Source: Nostoc sp. NMS2
Lineage (GTDB): Bacteria > Cyanobacteriota > Cyanobacteriia > Cyanobacteriales > Nostocaceae
Length of the DNA stretch: 64,000 bases
Direction: 5' to 3'
Assembly (NCBI RefSeq): GCF_017115105.1
Contig: NZ_JABXKH010000042.1
Coordinates: 62,001-126,000 of the forward strand
The notes beneath the pieces were generated by a model. It did not search any database, was not told where the DNA came from, and worked only from the letters and a program-made list of their open reading frames with translations. Shown here piece by piece: positions 32,495 through 41,169 of the stretch. Both the position numbers and the translations under genes were made by a program. How positions within the stretch are numbered: position 1 is the first letter of the stretch; every line of letters begins with the position of its first letter.

Positions 32495-32726
32495 CTATTC
32501 CCGCGCCAACAATAAGCTTCGTTCAGGTAGGGTGACTCCGTTAAGTAAGCAGTGGTGCAGATTGACCCCATTCAGGTCTACTTCGGTGAAATCAATGTCA
32601 ATTAAATCCGTTTTACACAAAATAGCTTTGGTGAGACTGGCATGACTCAGGTCTGTATTGCTCAACTTTGTGCCAGAAATTTCTCTCTCCTGCACAATAG
32701 CGTTTGAGAAGTTCATTAGCATCCAT
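32495..32726 (-). pseudogene. Pentapeptide-repeat protein gene with a frameshift near the N-terminus
   Basis: From ATG 32726 the reading MDANELLKRYCAGERNF matches the conserved start of cyanobacterial pentapeptide-repeat proteins but then leaves frame. One base later the other frame gives SGTKLSNTDLSHASLTKAIL and further A(D/N)Lxx repeats to a stop at 32495. Restoring one base near 32675-32680 (a run of T) joins both into a protein of about 77 residues. The open part alone starts at an internal ATG (32722) in the wrong context. Probably an inactivated gene, unless it is a sequencing error. Confidence 0.65.
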
Positions 32727-33094
32727 ACAGCCTGCTTTCCAAATTTCCATTTCTCACCTGAAAATACTTCTTAATTAACAATACCTTCGCCATTTTTTGT
32801 AGGTTGGGTTGAGCGAAGCAAAACCCAACGTATTTGTTGGGTTTCGTTCCTCAACCCAACCTACGAATCGAGACATTTTTCGATTTGGCGAAGGTATTGA
32901 ATTAAGAGACTTTTAAACTCCGCACCAACATTAAAATTATTTAACAATCTTTTACAATATTGCCGATGAGACTGGTTGCTTTCAAAAAGTATTAGAGAAG
33001 GAAGCCGTTATTCTGAGAAGTTTCTTTTGCTTAAGCGTGGCGAGGTGGCTCGCTCCTTGACTCATCCACGCTTAAGCAGCGACTAATCTGGCTT
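32727..33094. repeat. Intergenic inverted repeats between pentapeptide pseudogene and OCP
   Basis: GCTTAAGCGTGG (33029-33040) and CCACGCTTAAGC (33066-33077) form a perfect 12-bp stem just downstream of the OCP stop. At 32797-32872 GTAGGTTGGGTTGAGCGAAGC / GCTTCGCTCAACCC-like halves (CTCAACCCAACCTAC) form a second imperfect hairpin. No gene. Confidence 0.65.
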
Positions 33095-34057
33095 TTACTT
33101 ACGTACTAAGTTCAGCAGTTCTTTAGGAGAAGCAAGTAAGTCAATCGCTACGAAGAAAATTTTGCCTTGGGGATCGAGCAAAAACCGCCATGCAATATTC
33201 ATTCCCACACTCGCACCGAACCAAGGGGTTTGGACTTTGCCGGTGACTTTAACTTGGGTATAGCCATCTTCTACTGGCTCGGATATACCACGTTCTGGTA
33301 TCATTCTTAATCCCTGGCATTCTTCACGCATATAAGCGCGGATTGCATCTTGACCAACAATCGGTCTTTCAAAGGGAGGCTGCAAAGCACCTTCAGAACG
33401 AAACAGAGCAACAGCAGCATCAAAGTCGTTAGCATTCATGTTGTTGATATAGCCAAGCACTGTAGGGTTACTGATACCCTCAATGGTGACTTTAGTCCGA
33501 AACGCTGGTGCTGTGGGTGGAGCCACGGGTTCTGAGACTTTTTTGTAACTACCGGGAGCGTTCGGGTCAAATCCCATGCTCACTACGGTATTGCGGAGAA
33601 TTGTGATTTGTTGACCTGAATCAGCATTCCTGATTGCTTCTAACACATCAGCAGCCTTGGGAGAAAGCTTGTAGCCTTCTGGAATAGGAGCAACGATTCC
33701 CTGAGCCATCCATTCTCCTAATTGATACCAGAAGCCCAACTTGATGTTGACGGTGAAGGATGCATAAGAACGGCAGAGGGGAGTGTCAGCACGGTTAGCT
33801 AAATCGTACATAACTCGTGTTTGAGCCTCGAAAGGCATCTGCTTAATTTGTTCGAGTAAGCCTTGTGCAAGTACCATGTTGGCTGCTCCGGGAGCGGCAA
33901 CCGTAATACTTCTACCCATCTCGGTATAAGCAAACCAGAGTAATGCTAGTTGATCTTCAGCATTGAGTTGAGAGAATGATTCGACAACAGTTGGAACAAC
34001 GTCAGCAACTAGCGTGCCGGGAAAAATACTTTGAGCCGATTTGATGGTAAAAGACAT
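33095..34057 (-). CDS. ocp: Orange carotenoid protein, full length
   Basis: The 320-residue protein has both OCP domains: helical N-domain (about 1-165), linker, and NTF2-like C-domain (about 190-320). Functional residues counted in this sequence are Tyr44, Trp110, Arg155, Tyr203, Glu246 and Trp290 (the last three equal Synechocystis Tyr201, Glu244 and Trp288). These bind the keto-carotenoid and form the Arg-Glu salt bridge that opens on photoactivation. Trp101 of Synechocystis is Phe101 here (YASFTVN). Photoactivated OCP quenches phycobilisomes. No fluorescence recovery protein gene is adjacent. Single-domain relatives lie at 19301 and 22611. Confidence 0.95.
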   Translation of the reverse strand: MSFTIKSAQSIFPGTLVADVVPTVVESFSQLNAEDQLALLWFAYTEMGRSITVAAPGAANMVLAQGLLEQIKQMPFEAQTRVMYDLANRADTPLCRSYASFTVNIKLGFWYQLGEWMAQGIVAPIPEGYKLSPKAADVLEAIRNADSGQQITILRNTVVSMGFDPNAPGSYKKVSEPVAPPTAPAFRTKVTIEGISNPTVLGYINNMNANDFDAAVALFRSEGALQPPFERPIVGQDAIRAYMREECQGLRMIPERGISEPVEDGYTQVKVTGKVQTPWFGASVGMNIAWRFLLDPQGKIFFVAIDLLASPKELLNLVRK

Positions 34058-34783
34058 AGCAGATATTCCCTAAAAAAATTACAGTTCTATCGAATGTGGA
34101 AATCAAAAAATCAAATGTGCAAAGACAGAGGAGAAATGCGTTTAGCTGTTAACAAAGGCACTCAGTAGTCTTGGTATAGGTGTAGTCCGCACTTCGACTT
34201 CGCTCAGTGACCGTCGTGGACATCGCTTTACCAAAGACATCGCAAGTTAATTAACTGCATAGTTATTTAGAAAACTTTGCTTAGTAGTGGTTTAACGCAT
34301 TTATCTGGCTCTTGTATCTTTATGTAAAGAAACATAACAATTTCGTTACAAATAAGCAATACTTTCTCAGCTATAAAATGATAACTTTTGTTTATGTTAG
34401 TGATAAGTTTTACTGAAGTTACATTAAACGCAATTAATGCTTTGTGTGTAGTCACTCCCAAGAGCGTAGACATCACACGTCTCTAGGTGTATCAAATTTG
34501 TACAAACAATCTTTTACCAAACTTATTGTGTCGTCGTACACATCGCTTATCTTTAAAACTTATGCAAAAGTACACGCTGTAGGGGCAATGAATGAATTGC
34601 CCCTACCTAAAAATAAGGGTTTCGGCTAAAGTTTTGCGTAAGTCCTGAGCTATTCGCATGAATCCAAAATACCCTACCTGCTTAGTACGGTTCTTGCTAC
34701 CTTTTTTGACGTGTCAAGTACTTGCAAAAAATATTTACAATAGGTTACATTCATTTACAGTTCACAACAATAAAAAGTAAAAG
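34058..34783. repeat. Repeat-rich gap upstream of OCP and the damaged hli gene
   Basis: Contains a 52-base dispersed repeat (34176-34227, GTGTAGTCCGCACTTCGACT and onward) that recurs at 43501-43553, and a hairpin GTAGGGGCAA / TTGCCCCTAC (34579-34606) related to the palindrome at 43673-43700. A GCGTAAGTCCTGA half-element is at 34634-34646. The OCP promoter must lie at the left end. Open frames at 34267 and 34444 lack coding character. Confidence 0.6.
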
Positions 34784-34982
34784 ATGACGATATAAAGGCT
34801 TTACTATTAACGAACGCGGTCAACTCAACAGATTTGCGATTGAACCCAAAATTTATGTTGATGAAACTCCACGGACAGGCTTCACCGAATATGCCGGAAA
34901 ACTCAATGGTTGTTTGGCAATGATTGGTTTTATCTCACTCATCGCGTTAGAAGTTTTCACCGGACACGGTTTGATTGGATGA
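34784..34982 (+). pseudogene. High-light-inducible (Hli/Scp-like) protein gene with damaged start
   Basis: One frame ending at TGA 34980-34982 reads KGFTINERGQLNRFAIEPK, then RTGFTEYAGKLNGCLAMIGF, ISLIALEVFTGHGLIG. This is the Hli chlorophyll-binding helix with an N-terminal extension usual in Nostoc. The frame has no ATG, GTG or TTG: a TGA stands at 34785, and the only nearby ATG (34784) is out of frame and meets TAA after three codons. Restoring two bases after ATGACG would give MTRYKGFTINE. The normally conserved NGR of the helix reads NGC, removing an Arg that helps bind chlorophyll. Likely a decaying gene, though an ATT start cannot be excluded. Confidence 0.65.
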
Positions 34983-35061
34983 CTAACTAGTTTTTAGAGA
35001 AAACACTCCTGATTTACGAATTTTCTCCAGTTGACAAATAAAACAATTTAGAGGCAAACTT

Positions 35062-35301
35062 ATGAAAACGGATTCTGATTATCCTAAAAAAGATTTGATT
35101 GGAACAGTCGTTTTTAGACCTGATTTCAACAACTTTGAGACCATCAATGCAAATCAAGCGTGGTCATTGTTTTTCAGTGCCGGTCAAGATGACAAGGGAC
35201 TGGGACAAGAAATTGAATTCGGCAGATTTTTCACTAATCTCTTAATCGCTATTGGAGTAACTGGAATGCTTTGGGCGATTTATTTCAGCCAATTAGGATG
35301 A
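35062..35301 (+). CDS. Small single-span membrane protein beside the hli-like gene
   Basis: The 79-residue product has a hydrophilic N-terminus (MKTDSDYPKKDLIGTVVFRPDF), a conserved-looking middle (NFETINANQAWSLFFSAGQ) and one C-terminal membrane helix (LLIAIGVTGMLWAIYFSQLG). GAGG lies nine bases before the ATG. It follows the damaged hli gene in the same direction by 79 bases. Composition and context suggest a thylakoid protein of photoprotection or photosystem assembly; no named family is recognised. Confidence 0.6.
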   Translation: MKTDSDYPKKDLIGTVVFRPDFNNFETINANQAWSLFFSAGQDDKGLGQEIEFGRFFTNLLIAIGVTGMLWAIYFSQLG

Positions 35302-35424
35302 GCAAGTTGGTTCATTTTTCTAGTAACTATTCAATACGCCTAAAAAAGTCTCTTTAGCTTTGGAAAAAGTTCGATGTTGATTGGATTTATAAAGCTTCCT
35401 AATTTGTCACGATATTGTGGATAT

Positions 35425-35634
35425 ATGGGCTTAGAAGTAGCAGAAATTGTTTCCAAATATCTTGCAGTTCAAAGTAAAACCTATGTAATTCAAAATAGAA
35501 GAATATTGATCAATCAACTTTTAAAGTCTGGTCTAGATTCTCATACAGCAAATCGAACTGTTACTGTACTTATATCAAGCCCAGTTTTACAATTAACCAA
35601 TAAAAACCAGTTGGCAATTAATTGCAAGCGATAG
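35425..35634 (+). CDS. Possible small hypothetical protein
   Basis: An ORF of 69 codons from MGLEVAEIVSKYLAVQSK; an earlier in-frame ATG at 35374 is less likely. The product is hydrophilic with predicted helices (RRILINQLLKSGLDSHTANRTV). No clear ribosome binding site and no family. It may be real because codon use resembles neighbours, but evidence is thin. Confidence 0.35.
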   Translation: MGLEVAEIVSKYLAVQSKTYVIQNRRILINQLLKSGLDSHTANRTVTVLISSPVLQLTNKNQLAINCKR

Positions 35635-35654
35635 TAACTGTGATAGTCAAAAGT

Positions 35655-35960
35655 TAAAGAAGTCGGAAGTCGGAATGGGCTACGCCCCGCTACGTTTGCG
35701 GAGCGTCTCGTAGAGAAGAGAGGAAGTACAGTTTTGTAATGAGGATTTAGACCTGACTTTTCACGGTATCTGGAAAACCTCTCTTCTATTTCTCTCTCCT
35801 AAAAGGAGAGAGACTTTGAATTTTCCCCCTTCCCGCGTCGGGCTAGGGGGTTAGGTTTTTTGTGGGCTTTTCCACATAACCTGAATTGTCAGGGATTTAG
35901 ACCCCGCCTAACATACTTGCGGCTTGGCTTAAAGCAACAGGACTTAAACCAGCCGAAGTT
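35655..35960. repeat. Composite dispersed repeats
   Basis: AAGTCGGAAGTCGGAATGGG, GTCTCGTAGAGAAGAGAGG and CTCTCTCCTAAAAGGAGAGAG (hairpin about 35792-35813), followed by text related to the GAATTCAG repeat family. No gene between 35635 and 36091. Confidence 0.6.
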
Positions 35961-36091
35961 TGTTAAAAGTTAAAAGCTAATTCCATAAATTTAGGGGCTT
36001 AAAAACCTTTTTCTTTTTCTTTCTTTTGCCTTTTAACTTTTAACTTGCTCGGTTAGATACAGGCAAACTTCCGTCACTACTAGTCCCCAGT

Positions 36092-37621
36092 TCAACGCAA
36101 ACAGCGAATTGCTTCTAATAAACCTCTAGCTTTATTCAACGTCTCTTCGTATTCTTTTTCTGGCTCAGAATCAGCCACTAAACCTGCACCGGCTTGGACG
36201 CTAACGGTCTTGTCATGTACTACCATTGTGCGAATTGCGATCGCAGTATTTAATTGTCCTTCAAAATCGTAATATCCATACACACCCGAATAAACACCCC
36301 GGCGGCTAGACTCTAACTCGTGGATAATTTCCATCGCCCGAATCTTGGGTGCGCCACTTACCGTACCTGCTGGGAAGCAAGCTTTCAATAAATCCCATGC
36401 TGTTTTATCTAGTGCTAATTTACCAACAACATTGCTGACAATGTGCATGACATGGGAGTAGCGCTCAACTACCATTAATTCATCAACTTTGACGCTACCA
36501 TTTTGACAAACCCGCCCCAAATCGTTCCGCCCTAAATCTACAAGCATCACGTGTTCGGCAACTTCTTTGGGATCTTCGAGTAAATCTTGAGCGAATGCTG
36601 CATCTTGCTGGGTAGTTTTACCCCGTGGACGTGTCCCAGCAATGGGGCGTACCGTTGCTATAACTCCCCCATCTGGAGCAGTTTCGGCTTTCACCATCAC
36701 TTCCGGACTGGAACCGATGATTTGCCAATCTTGGAAGTTAAAGTAAGCCATGTAAGGCGAAGGATTTATCTGACGTAGGGAGCGGTAAAGGGCAAAGGGG
36801 TCGCCTGTGTATGTTGTTGATAGTCGCTGAGAAATTACTACTTGAAAGATATCGCCTGCTTTGATGTGGTCTTTGGCCTTTTGGACACTAGCGCAAAAAT
36901 CAGGGCGGGTAAAATTACTTGTATACCCCTCTGCCCCTCTGCTCCCCTGCTCCTCTGCCCCTCTCCTCCCTGGCGGTTTCCATTCCAATCGAGTTTTTTC
37001 GGGCGATAGAGGGAGAGATAGCTTTTCGAGCATTTGGGTGACGCGATCGCCCGCTTGTTGATAGGCTGCTTTGAAATCTACATTGGGGTCACGTAAATCA
37101 GCATAAGCGATCGCCCAAATTTTTCGCTTCACCTGGTCAAAAATCAACAGGTGGTCTACTTGCATCCACAAGCCATCAGGGATATTTCGCTCATCTGGTG
37201 GATAGATTGGCACGCGCGGCTCAATCCAGTTAATCAATTCATAGCCCCAAAACCCAAACAACCCGCCAATTCCTGGCGGTAGCTGTGGTAGTTTGACTGG
37301 GTGATAAGGTGCTAAACATTCGGCTAAAGTTGTAAAAGGGTCGCCTGAAAAAACGACCTGCGAACCATCGCGGTTTAATTGGGTAGTGCGATCGCCCCTT
37401 GCTTCCAAAACCCAAAGCGGATCGCAGCCCACTAAACTATAGCGTCCTAGTTTTTCCCCACCTTCTATCGATTCCAACAAAAAGCTATAGGGCTGACCTG
37501 CACAGACTTTATACCAAGCTGATACGGGCGTATCTAAGTCCGCTACCCATTCTTGATATACGGGAACAAAGTTGCCTTGTAGAGCTAGCTGAGAAAATTC
37601 AGAGAAATCGGGGAATACCAT
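36092..37621 (-). CDS. trpE: Anthranilate synthase component I
   Basis: The 509-residue protein contains the N-terminal anthranilate synthase domain (tryptophan-binding SFLLESIEGGEKLGRYSLVG at about 46-65) and the chorismate-binding domain (GSSPEVMVKAE, RPIAGTRPRGKT, LVDLGRNDLGRVC, GAPKIRAMEIIHELE). It makes anthranilate from chorismate with a glutaminase subunit encoded elsewhere. Residues about 217-232, between the domains, read GRRGAEEQGSRGAEG. These are encoded by CCCCTCTGC-type repeats (36926-36973) identical in style to the intergenic array at 26490-26525, so the linker carries an in-frame repeat insertion. The next upstream gene is psaD on the same strand. Confidence 0.95.
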   Translation of the reverse strand: MVFPDFSEFSQLALQGNFVPVYQEWVADLDTPVSAWYKVCAGQPYSFLLESIEGGEKLGRYSLVGCDPLWVLEARGDRTTQLNRDGSQVVFSGDPFTTLAECLAPYHPVKLPQLPPGIGGLFGFWGYELINWIEPRVPIYPPDERNIPDGLWMQVDHLLIFDQVKRKIWAIAYADLRDPNVDFKAAYQQAGDRVTQMLEKLSLPLSPEKTRLEWKPPGRRGAEEQGSRGAEGYTSNFTRPDFCASVQKAKDHIKAGDIFQVVISQRLSTTYTGDPFALYRSLRQINPSPYMAYFNFQDWQIIGSSPEVMVKAETAPDGGVIATVRPIAGTRPRGKTTQQDAAFAQDLLEDPKEVAEHVMLVDLGRNDLGRVCQNGSVKVDELMVVERYSHVMHIVSNVVGKLALDKTAWDLLKACFPAGTVSGAPKIRAMEIIHELESSRRGVYSGVYGYYDFEGQLNTAIAIRTMVVHDKTVSVQAGAGLVADSEPEKEYEETLNKARGLLEAIRCLR

Positions 37622-37624
37622 AAA

Positions 37625-37745
37625 TAGCTAAGAGGTTGGGCATGGGGCATGGAAAAGAGGCAGGGGGGCGGGGAGCAGGGGGCAGGGGGGAAACTTTTCT
37701 CCCTTGTTCTCTGCTAAGAGTTCCCTTGCTTCTTCCCCAGTCCCT
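37625..37745. repeat. G-rich short repeats between trpE and psaD
   Basis: GGGCATGGGGCATGG followed by GGCAGGGGGGCGGGGAGCAGG units, the same word family as 19080-19105 and 51643-51683. Confidence 0.7.
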
Positions 37746-37750
37746 AGTCC

Positions 37751-38173
37751 CTATGCTTCGTGGGTAGCTTTACCACTGAACTTGAGTTGTGATGGATTGG
37801 GGTTTTGCCCAATACCGCGTGGGACATAACCCACTTTTCCACGACCTTCATTCACCTTTTCGGGGAAGACACCATCAGCTGGGTGCAGTAAAGTAGTTTC
37901 TCCGTTGGGTAAAATCCGGTAAACTTTGTAGTCTGTGATTTTGAGTTTGCGAAGTTGCTGACCGCCTAAAGCGATGCCATATTCTTTACGAGCTATATAC
38001 AGCAGGTTTTCGCCTTTCCGCATAGTAGCAGCACCACCTGTAGGCAGTTCAAATACTTGCTCCTTCGGGCTAGTCCAAGTGATAGCGTACTTTTCTTCAA
38101 CTTCTGCTTTCTTTAGCAAGCCACCAGTGCTGCCAGGAAATAGTGGAGTTTGTCCAGAGAGTGTTTCTGCCAT
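37751..38173 (-). CDS. psaD: Photosystem I subunit II PsaD
   Basis: Starting at ATG 38173 the product is 140 residues, [18 protein letters not shown], the standard PsaD start and length. Motifs [33 protein letters not shown] and [15 protein letters not shown] are diagnostic. PsaD sits on the stromal side of photosystem I, binds ferredoxin and stabilises PsaC. Earlier in-frame starts up to 38227 would add residues not found in PsaD. Highly expressed gene; its promoter lies in 38174-38325, which also contains tandem repeats (38262-38300). Confidence 0.97.
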   Translation of the reverse strand: MAETLSGQTPLFPGSTGGLLKKAEVEEKYAITWTSPKEQVFELPTGGAATMRKGENLLYIARKEYGIALGGQQLRKLKITDYKVYRILPNGETTLLHPADGVFPEKVNEGRGKVGYVPRGIGQNPNPSQLKFSGKATHEA

Positions 38174-38261
38174 AAAGATGATTCTCTCAACGTTTTTAGG
38201 GAATCCTAACACCGCAACCAGGATCATATTGCGATCGCGTCATAGACTGTAACAGTTTTTA

Positions 38262-38325
38262 GTCATTTGTTCTTTGTCATTTGTCATTTGTTAAAAACCA
38301 ATGCCCCATGCCCCATACCCAATAA
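38262..38325. repeat. Short tandem repeats upstream of psaD
   Basis: TTCTTTGTCATTTGTCATTTG followed by CAATGCCCCATGCCCCATACCC, two repeat families joined. Confidence 0.7.
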
Positions 38326-40335
38326 CTATTTAGTCTTGACTTTTGTCCGCTTTTCCTCATGGCTAGTCTGAACAATGGGGATGGTGAAGTGAAATTGGCT
38401 ACCCTGGTCTTTGCCAGTTGACTTTGCCCAAATTTCTCCACCCCAGCCATTAACAATTTGACGACAAATAGCTAAACCAAGTCCAGTTCCGCCAGTGGTG
38501 CGGCGTAGCGCTCCCTCTTCTTGATAGAAGCGGTCAAAAACTACTTCTAAACGATTGGGTTCAATGCCGCGTCCAGTGTCAGCCACAGTCACCTCAACCA
38601 TTTGATGGCTGTTGGAAATCGCTTTAATGGTGATTTCTCCTTGGGGTGGCGTAAATTTACAAGCGTTGTCGATAATTTTTGCCAGTACCTCTACTAACCA
38701 ATCACCATCAGCCCTTACCAGAGGTAGATTTTCGGCAATTTGAGTTTTGATTTGGGGTGGCTTTTCCGTTGAAGAACGTGTGCGATTGCGACTAAGTGCT
38801 AAATCCACACACTCTTGTAATGTGAGGGATTCTGGATGCCATTGCACTCGACCGCTTTCCAAGTTGGAAAGTGTGAGGAAATCTTGTACCAATTTTCGCA
38901 TCCGTTCTGAGTCGGAAAGAGCAGTGTTGAGCATAATTTGCTGCAACTCCAAGGGCATATCCGGCTCACTAGCAAGACTTTCTAGACACACTTGAATGGT
39001 GGAAAGGGGGGTACGCAGTTCGTGTCCAGTGATGGCTATAAGGTTGCTGCGGGTGCGGTCTAGGGCTTCTAGCTGCTGGTTAAGTTCTTCTAGGTTGGCG
39101 TAGGCTTCCGCTTGGATCAGGGCTGCTCCTACCTGGGTGGCGATCGCTTCTACCAAATCCAATTCCCCAGGTTGGCACTCGTGCGGCGGCATCCCACAGT
39201 AATGTAACTCCACGATGCCCAACAACCGCCCCTGATAAAATACTGGTTCCATCAGCCAAGAACGAATGGCAAACTTTTTGGCAATCAAGGAAAGTCCTGG
39301 TGAATTGTTAACACGAGGGTCATTCAGCGTATCGCTAATACAAACACCTTCGCCTTGTTGCACGATGTCCTGAAATAGGGAATTTTTCTGTAACTCCCAA
39401 GTTTGCCCACGAACTGATAAAATACCGGGATTCAAAAACTCGTGTTCGATTATGGCTTGTTTATCTGTAGCTTGAGCGCGGTAAATTAGACAGCGACAAG
39501 CTTCTAGGTGTTGTCCTAATTCTTGTGCTGCCACCTGGAGAACTTCGTGAGGATCGAGCGATCGCCGAATCGCAGTGCTAATTGAGTTGACTAATCGTTC
39601 TTTTCGTGCTTGGGCAGCAATGGAACGGTAGGCTTTATGCAATTTGTACTGACTAGCTTGTAAATAAGTTACTAATCGCTGCACAAAGGGATCTGTATCG
39701 ATGTCACAAGCATATTCGTTCACCTGTTCTGCCCCAGAAAGGCTTCGCGGCTGTCCGATGCCAAACCTCTGATGTGCCTCCTCAATTTTACTTGCTAGTT
39801 CGGGTCTATAAATCAAAATTCTGTCTAACAGCAATTCGGCTGCTTTCAGGCTAACTCCCCTCTCCGATGTCCAAATTCCCTCAAATCTTCGCGCTGTGTC
39901 TATATCCAGATTAGGGCTAAGTTCTGGTAGTTGCTTGTTTTTAGCAATAGAACCAAGGTTTTCTCGACAAACTAGACAAGTTGCATAATTATCAGCAATC
40001 ACTACCAAGTGCCACTCTTGACTTAAGCCGTCCTTTGGCTCAAAAGCGATCTTTTCGTAGTGTTCCGAACTGTTGGTAAAATCCGTTTCTGGAGCAGATA
40101 ACACGTATATTTGATTACTCCGCAAGGCAAGTCGCTGGTAGCGATGAGCTTCTTGACGGTAGAATCGCTCTCGCTGAAAACTGGCAATTACAAGGGGTTG
40201 GGCTAAAGTCGCAGCCAAAACTTGATCTTCCATCGCGTGGGAGAGCGCCGTTAGTGAAGCCTTAAAATATAGCTGGGGCCGCAAGTATGGTAGGGACTTT
40301 AGCAGATCACTCAGCACAGAAGTCGAAATGCTCAT
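38326..40335 (-). CDS. DICT-GAF sensor histidine kinase
   Basis: The 669-residue protein has an N-terminal DICT domain (about 1-190, with SLTALSHAMEDQVLAATLAQPLVIASFQRERFY), a GAF domain (about 255-410, with CRCLIYRAQ and SWLMEPVFYQGRLLGIVELHYC), a HisKA dimerisation helix with phospho-His in ITGHELRTPLSTIQ (about 440), and an HATPase domain with IIDNACKFTPP, VADTGRGIEP and GGTGLGLAICRQIV. It is soluble: no membrane segment is seen. Signal unknown; DICT domains occur in light and redox-linked kinases of cyanobacteria. No response regulator is adjacent. Confidence 0.92.
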   Translation of the reverse strand: MSISTSVLSDLLKSLPYLRPQLYFKASLTALSHAMEDQVLAATLAQPLVIASFQRERFYRQEAHRYQRLALRSNQIYVLSAPETDFTNSSEHYEKIAFEPKDGLSQEWHLVVIADNYATCLVCRENLGSIAKNKQLPELSPNLDIDTARRFEGIWTSERGVSLKAAELLLDRILIYRPELASKIEEAHQRFGIGQPRSLSGAEQVNEYACDIDTDPFVQRLVTYLQASQYKLHKAYRSIAAQARKERLVNSISTAIRRSLDPHEVLQVAAQELGQHLEACRCLIYRAQATDKQAIIEHEFLNPGILSVRGQTWELQKNSLFQDIVQQGEGVCISDTLNDPRVNNSPGLSLIAKKFAIRSWLMEPVFYQGRLLGIVELHYCGMPPHECQPGELDLVEAIATQVGAALIQAEAYANLEELNQQLEALDRTRSNLIAITGHELRTPLSTIQVCLESLASEPDMPLELQQIMLNTALSDSERMRKLVQDFLTLSNLESGRVQWHPESLTLQECVDLALSRNRTRSSTEKPPQIKTQIAENLPLVRADGDWLVEVLAKIIDNACKFTPPQGEITIKAISNSHQMVEVTVADTGRGIEPNRLEVVFDRFYQEEGALRRTTGGTGLGLAICRQIVNGWGGEIWAKSTGKDQGSQFHFTIPIVQTSHEEKRTKVKTK

Positions 40336-41169
40336 GAATTATTGTTAAACGCTCAACCTCGACAAGATCCACGTCACAGCTGCATTGTACAAATTCCAAG
40401 GCACTCTCAAGTTAAATAGAGAGTTGCAATATGTAAAGAACGCTAAAATGCACTTTTCGCCCAAGCAGGCGCAACATTTTGTTACCAAATTGATTTGTTG
40501 ATTGACAACCTATTACGCCCAATATACATTCTTGACTAACTTGGAAATATGCTTGCACAGCTAAAATCTTTCATCACTAAGTAGCAGCTAAATAATTTTT
40601 GTATTGTTTTAACTACTAAATTCACTAATATCTACTGAACATTGATTGATAGTCCACGCGACACCGAATAGCCCGTCGTAATATTTACACTCACTAAATA
40701 GAATTTTCTTACCAAAAACCATTACTGCTACATACCATATAATTTAATCAGTAATACTTGATTAAAATTAATCAATCAATTGAATATCATAAATTTGTCT
40801 AATCCAACGCCAAAGATATTTAAAACAAAATCGTATAATAGTTTAGTCAATAAATGCTAGCTTTACCCAATAAAATTGGGAACTTCGCATTTTTGCTGAG
40901 TATACTATATATCTTGCTTGTATCTTAAGAAAGTTCAACAACTAAGGACTTATCTAAAAATTATCAGTTTTCAGTCTTGAGTTTAGACTTATACAATACT
41001 TATATAGATTTGGGCGCTGCTACTTTGTCAACAGTACGTAAAAGTTATTTTGGCTAGAATAGCTCAAACAAGTTTTAGAAAGAGTCTTTTTTCTGCAAGT
41101 TGTGAGGGTTAAAGACCTCTACTCCGAATACCACAAACAATCTACGACCTGTACACGGAACTTTGGCTA
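40336..41169. other. Long intergenic region without a gene
   Basis: 834 bases, strongly AT-rich, no ORF above background and no repeat family seen. It separates the divergent histidine kinase and debranching-enzyme genes and so holds both promoters. A small RNA cannot be excluded, but I see no supporting structure. Confidence 0.5.
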
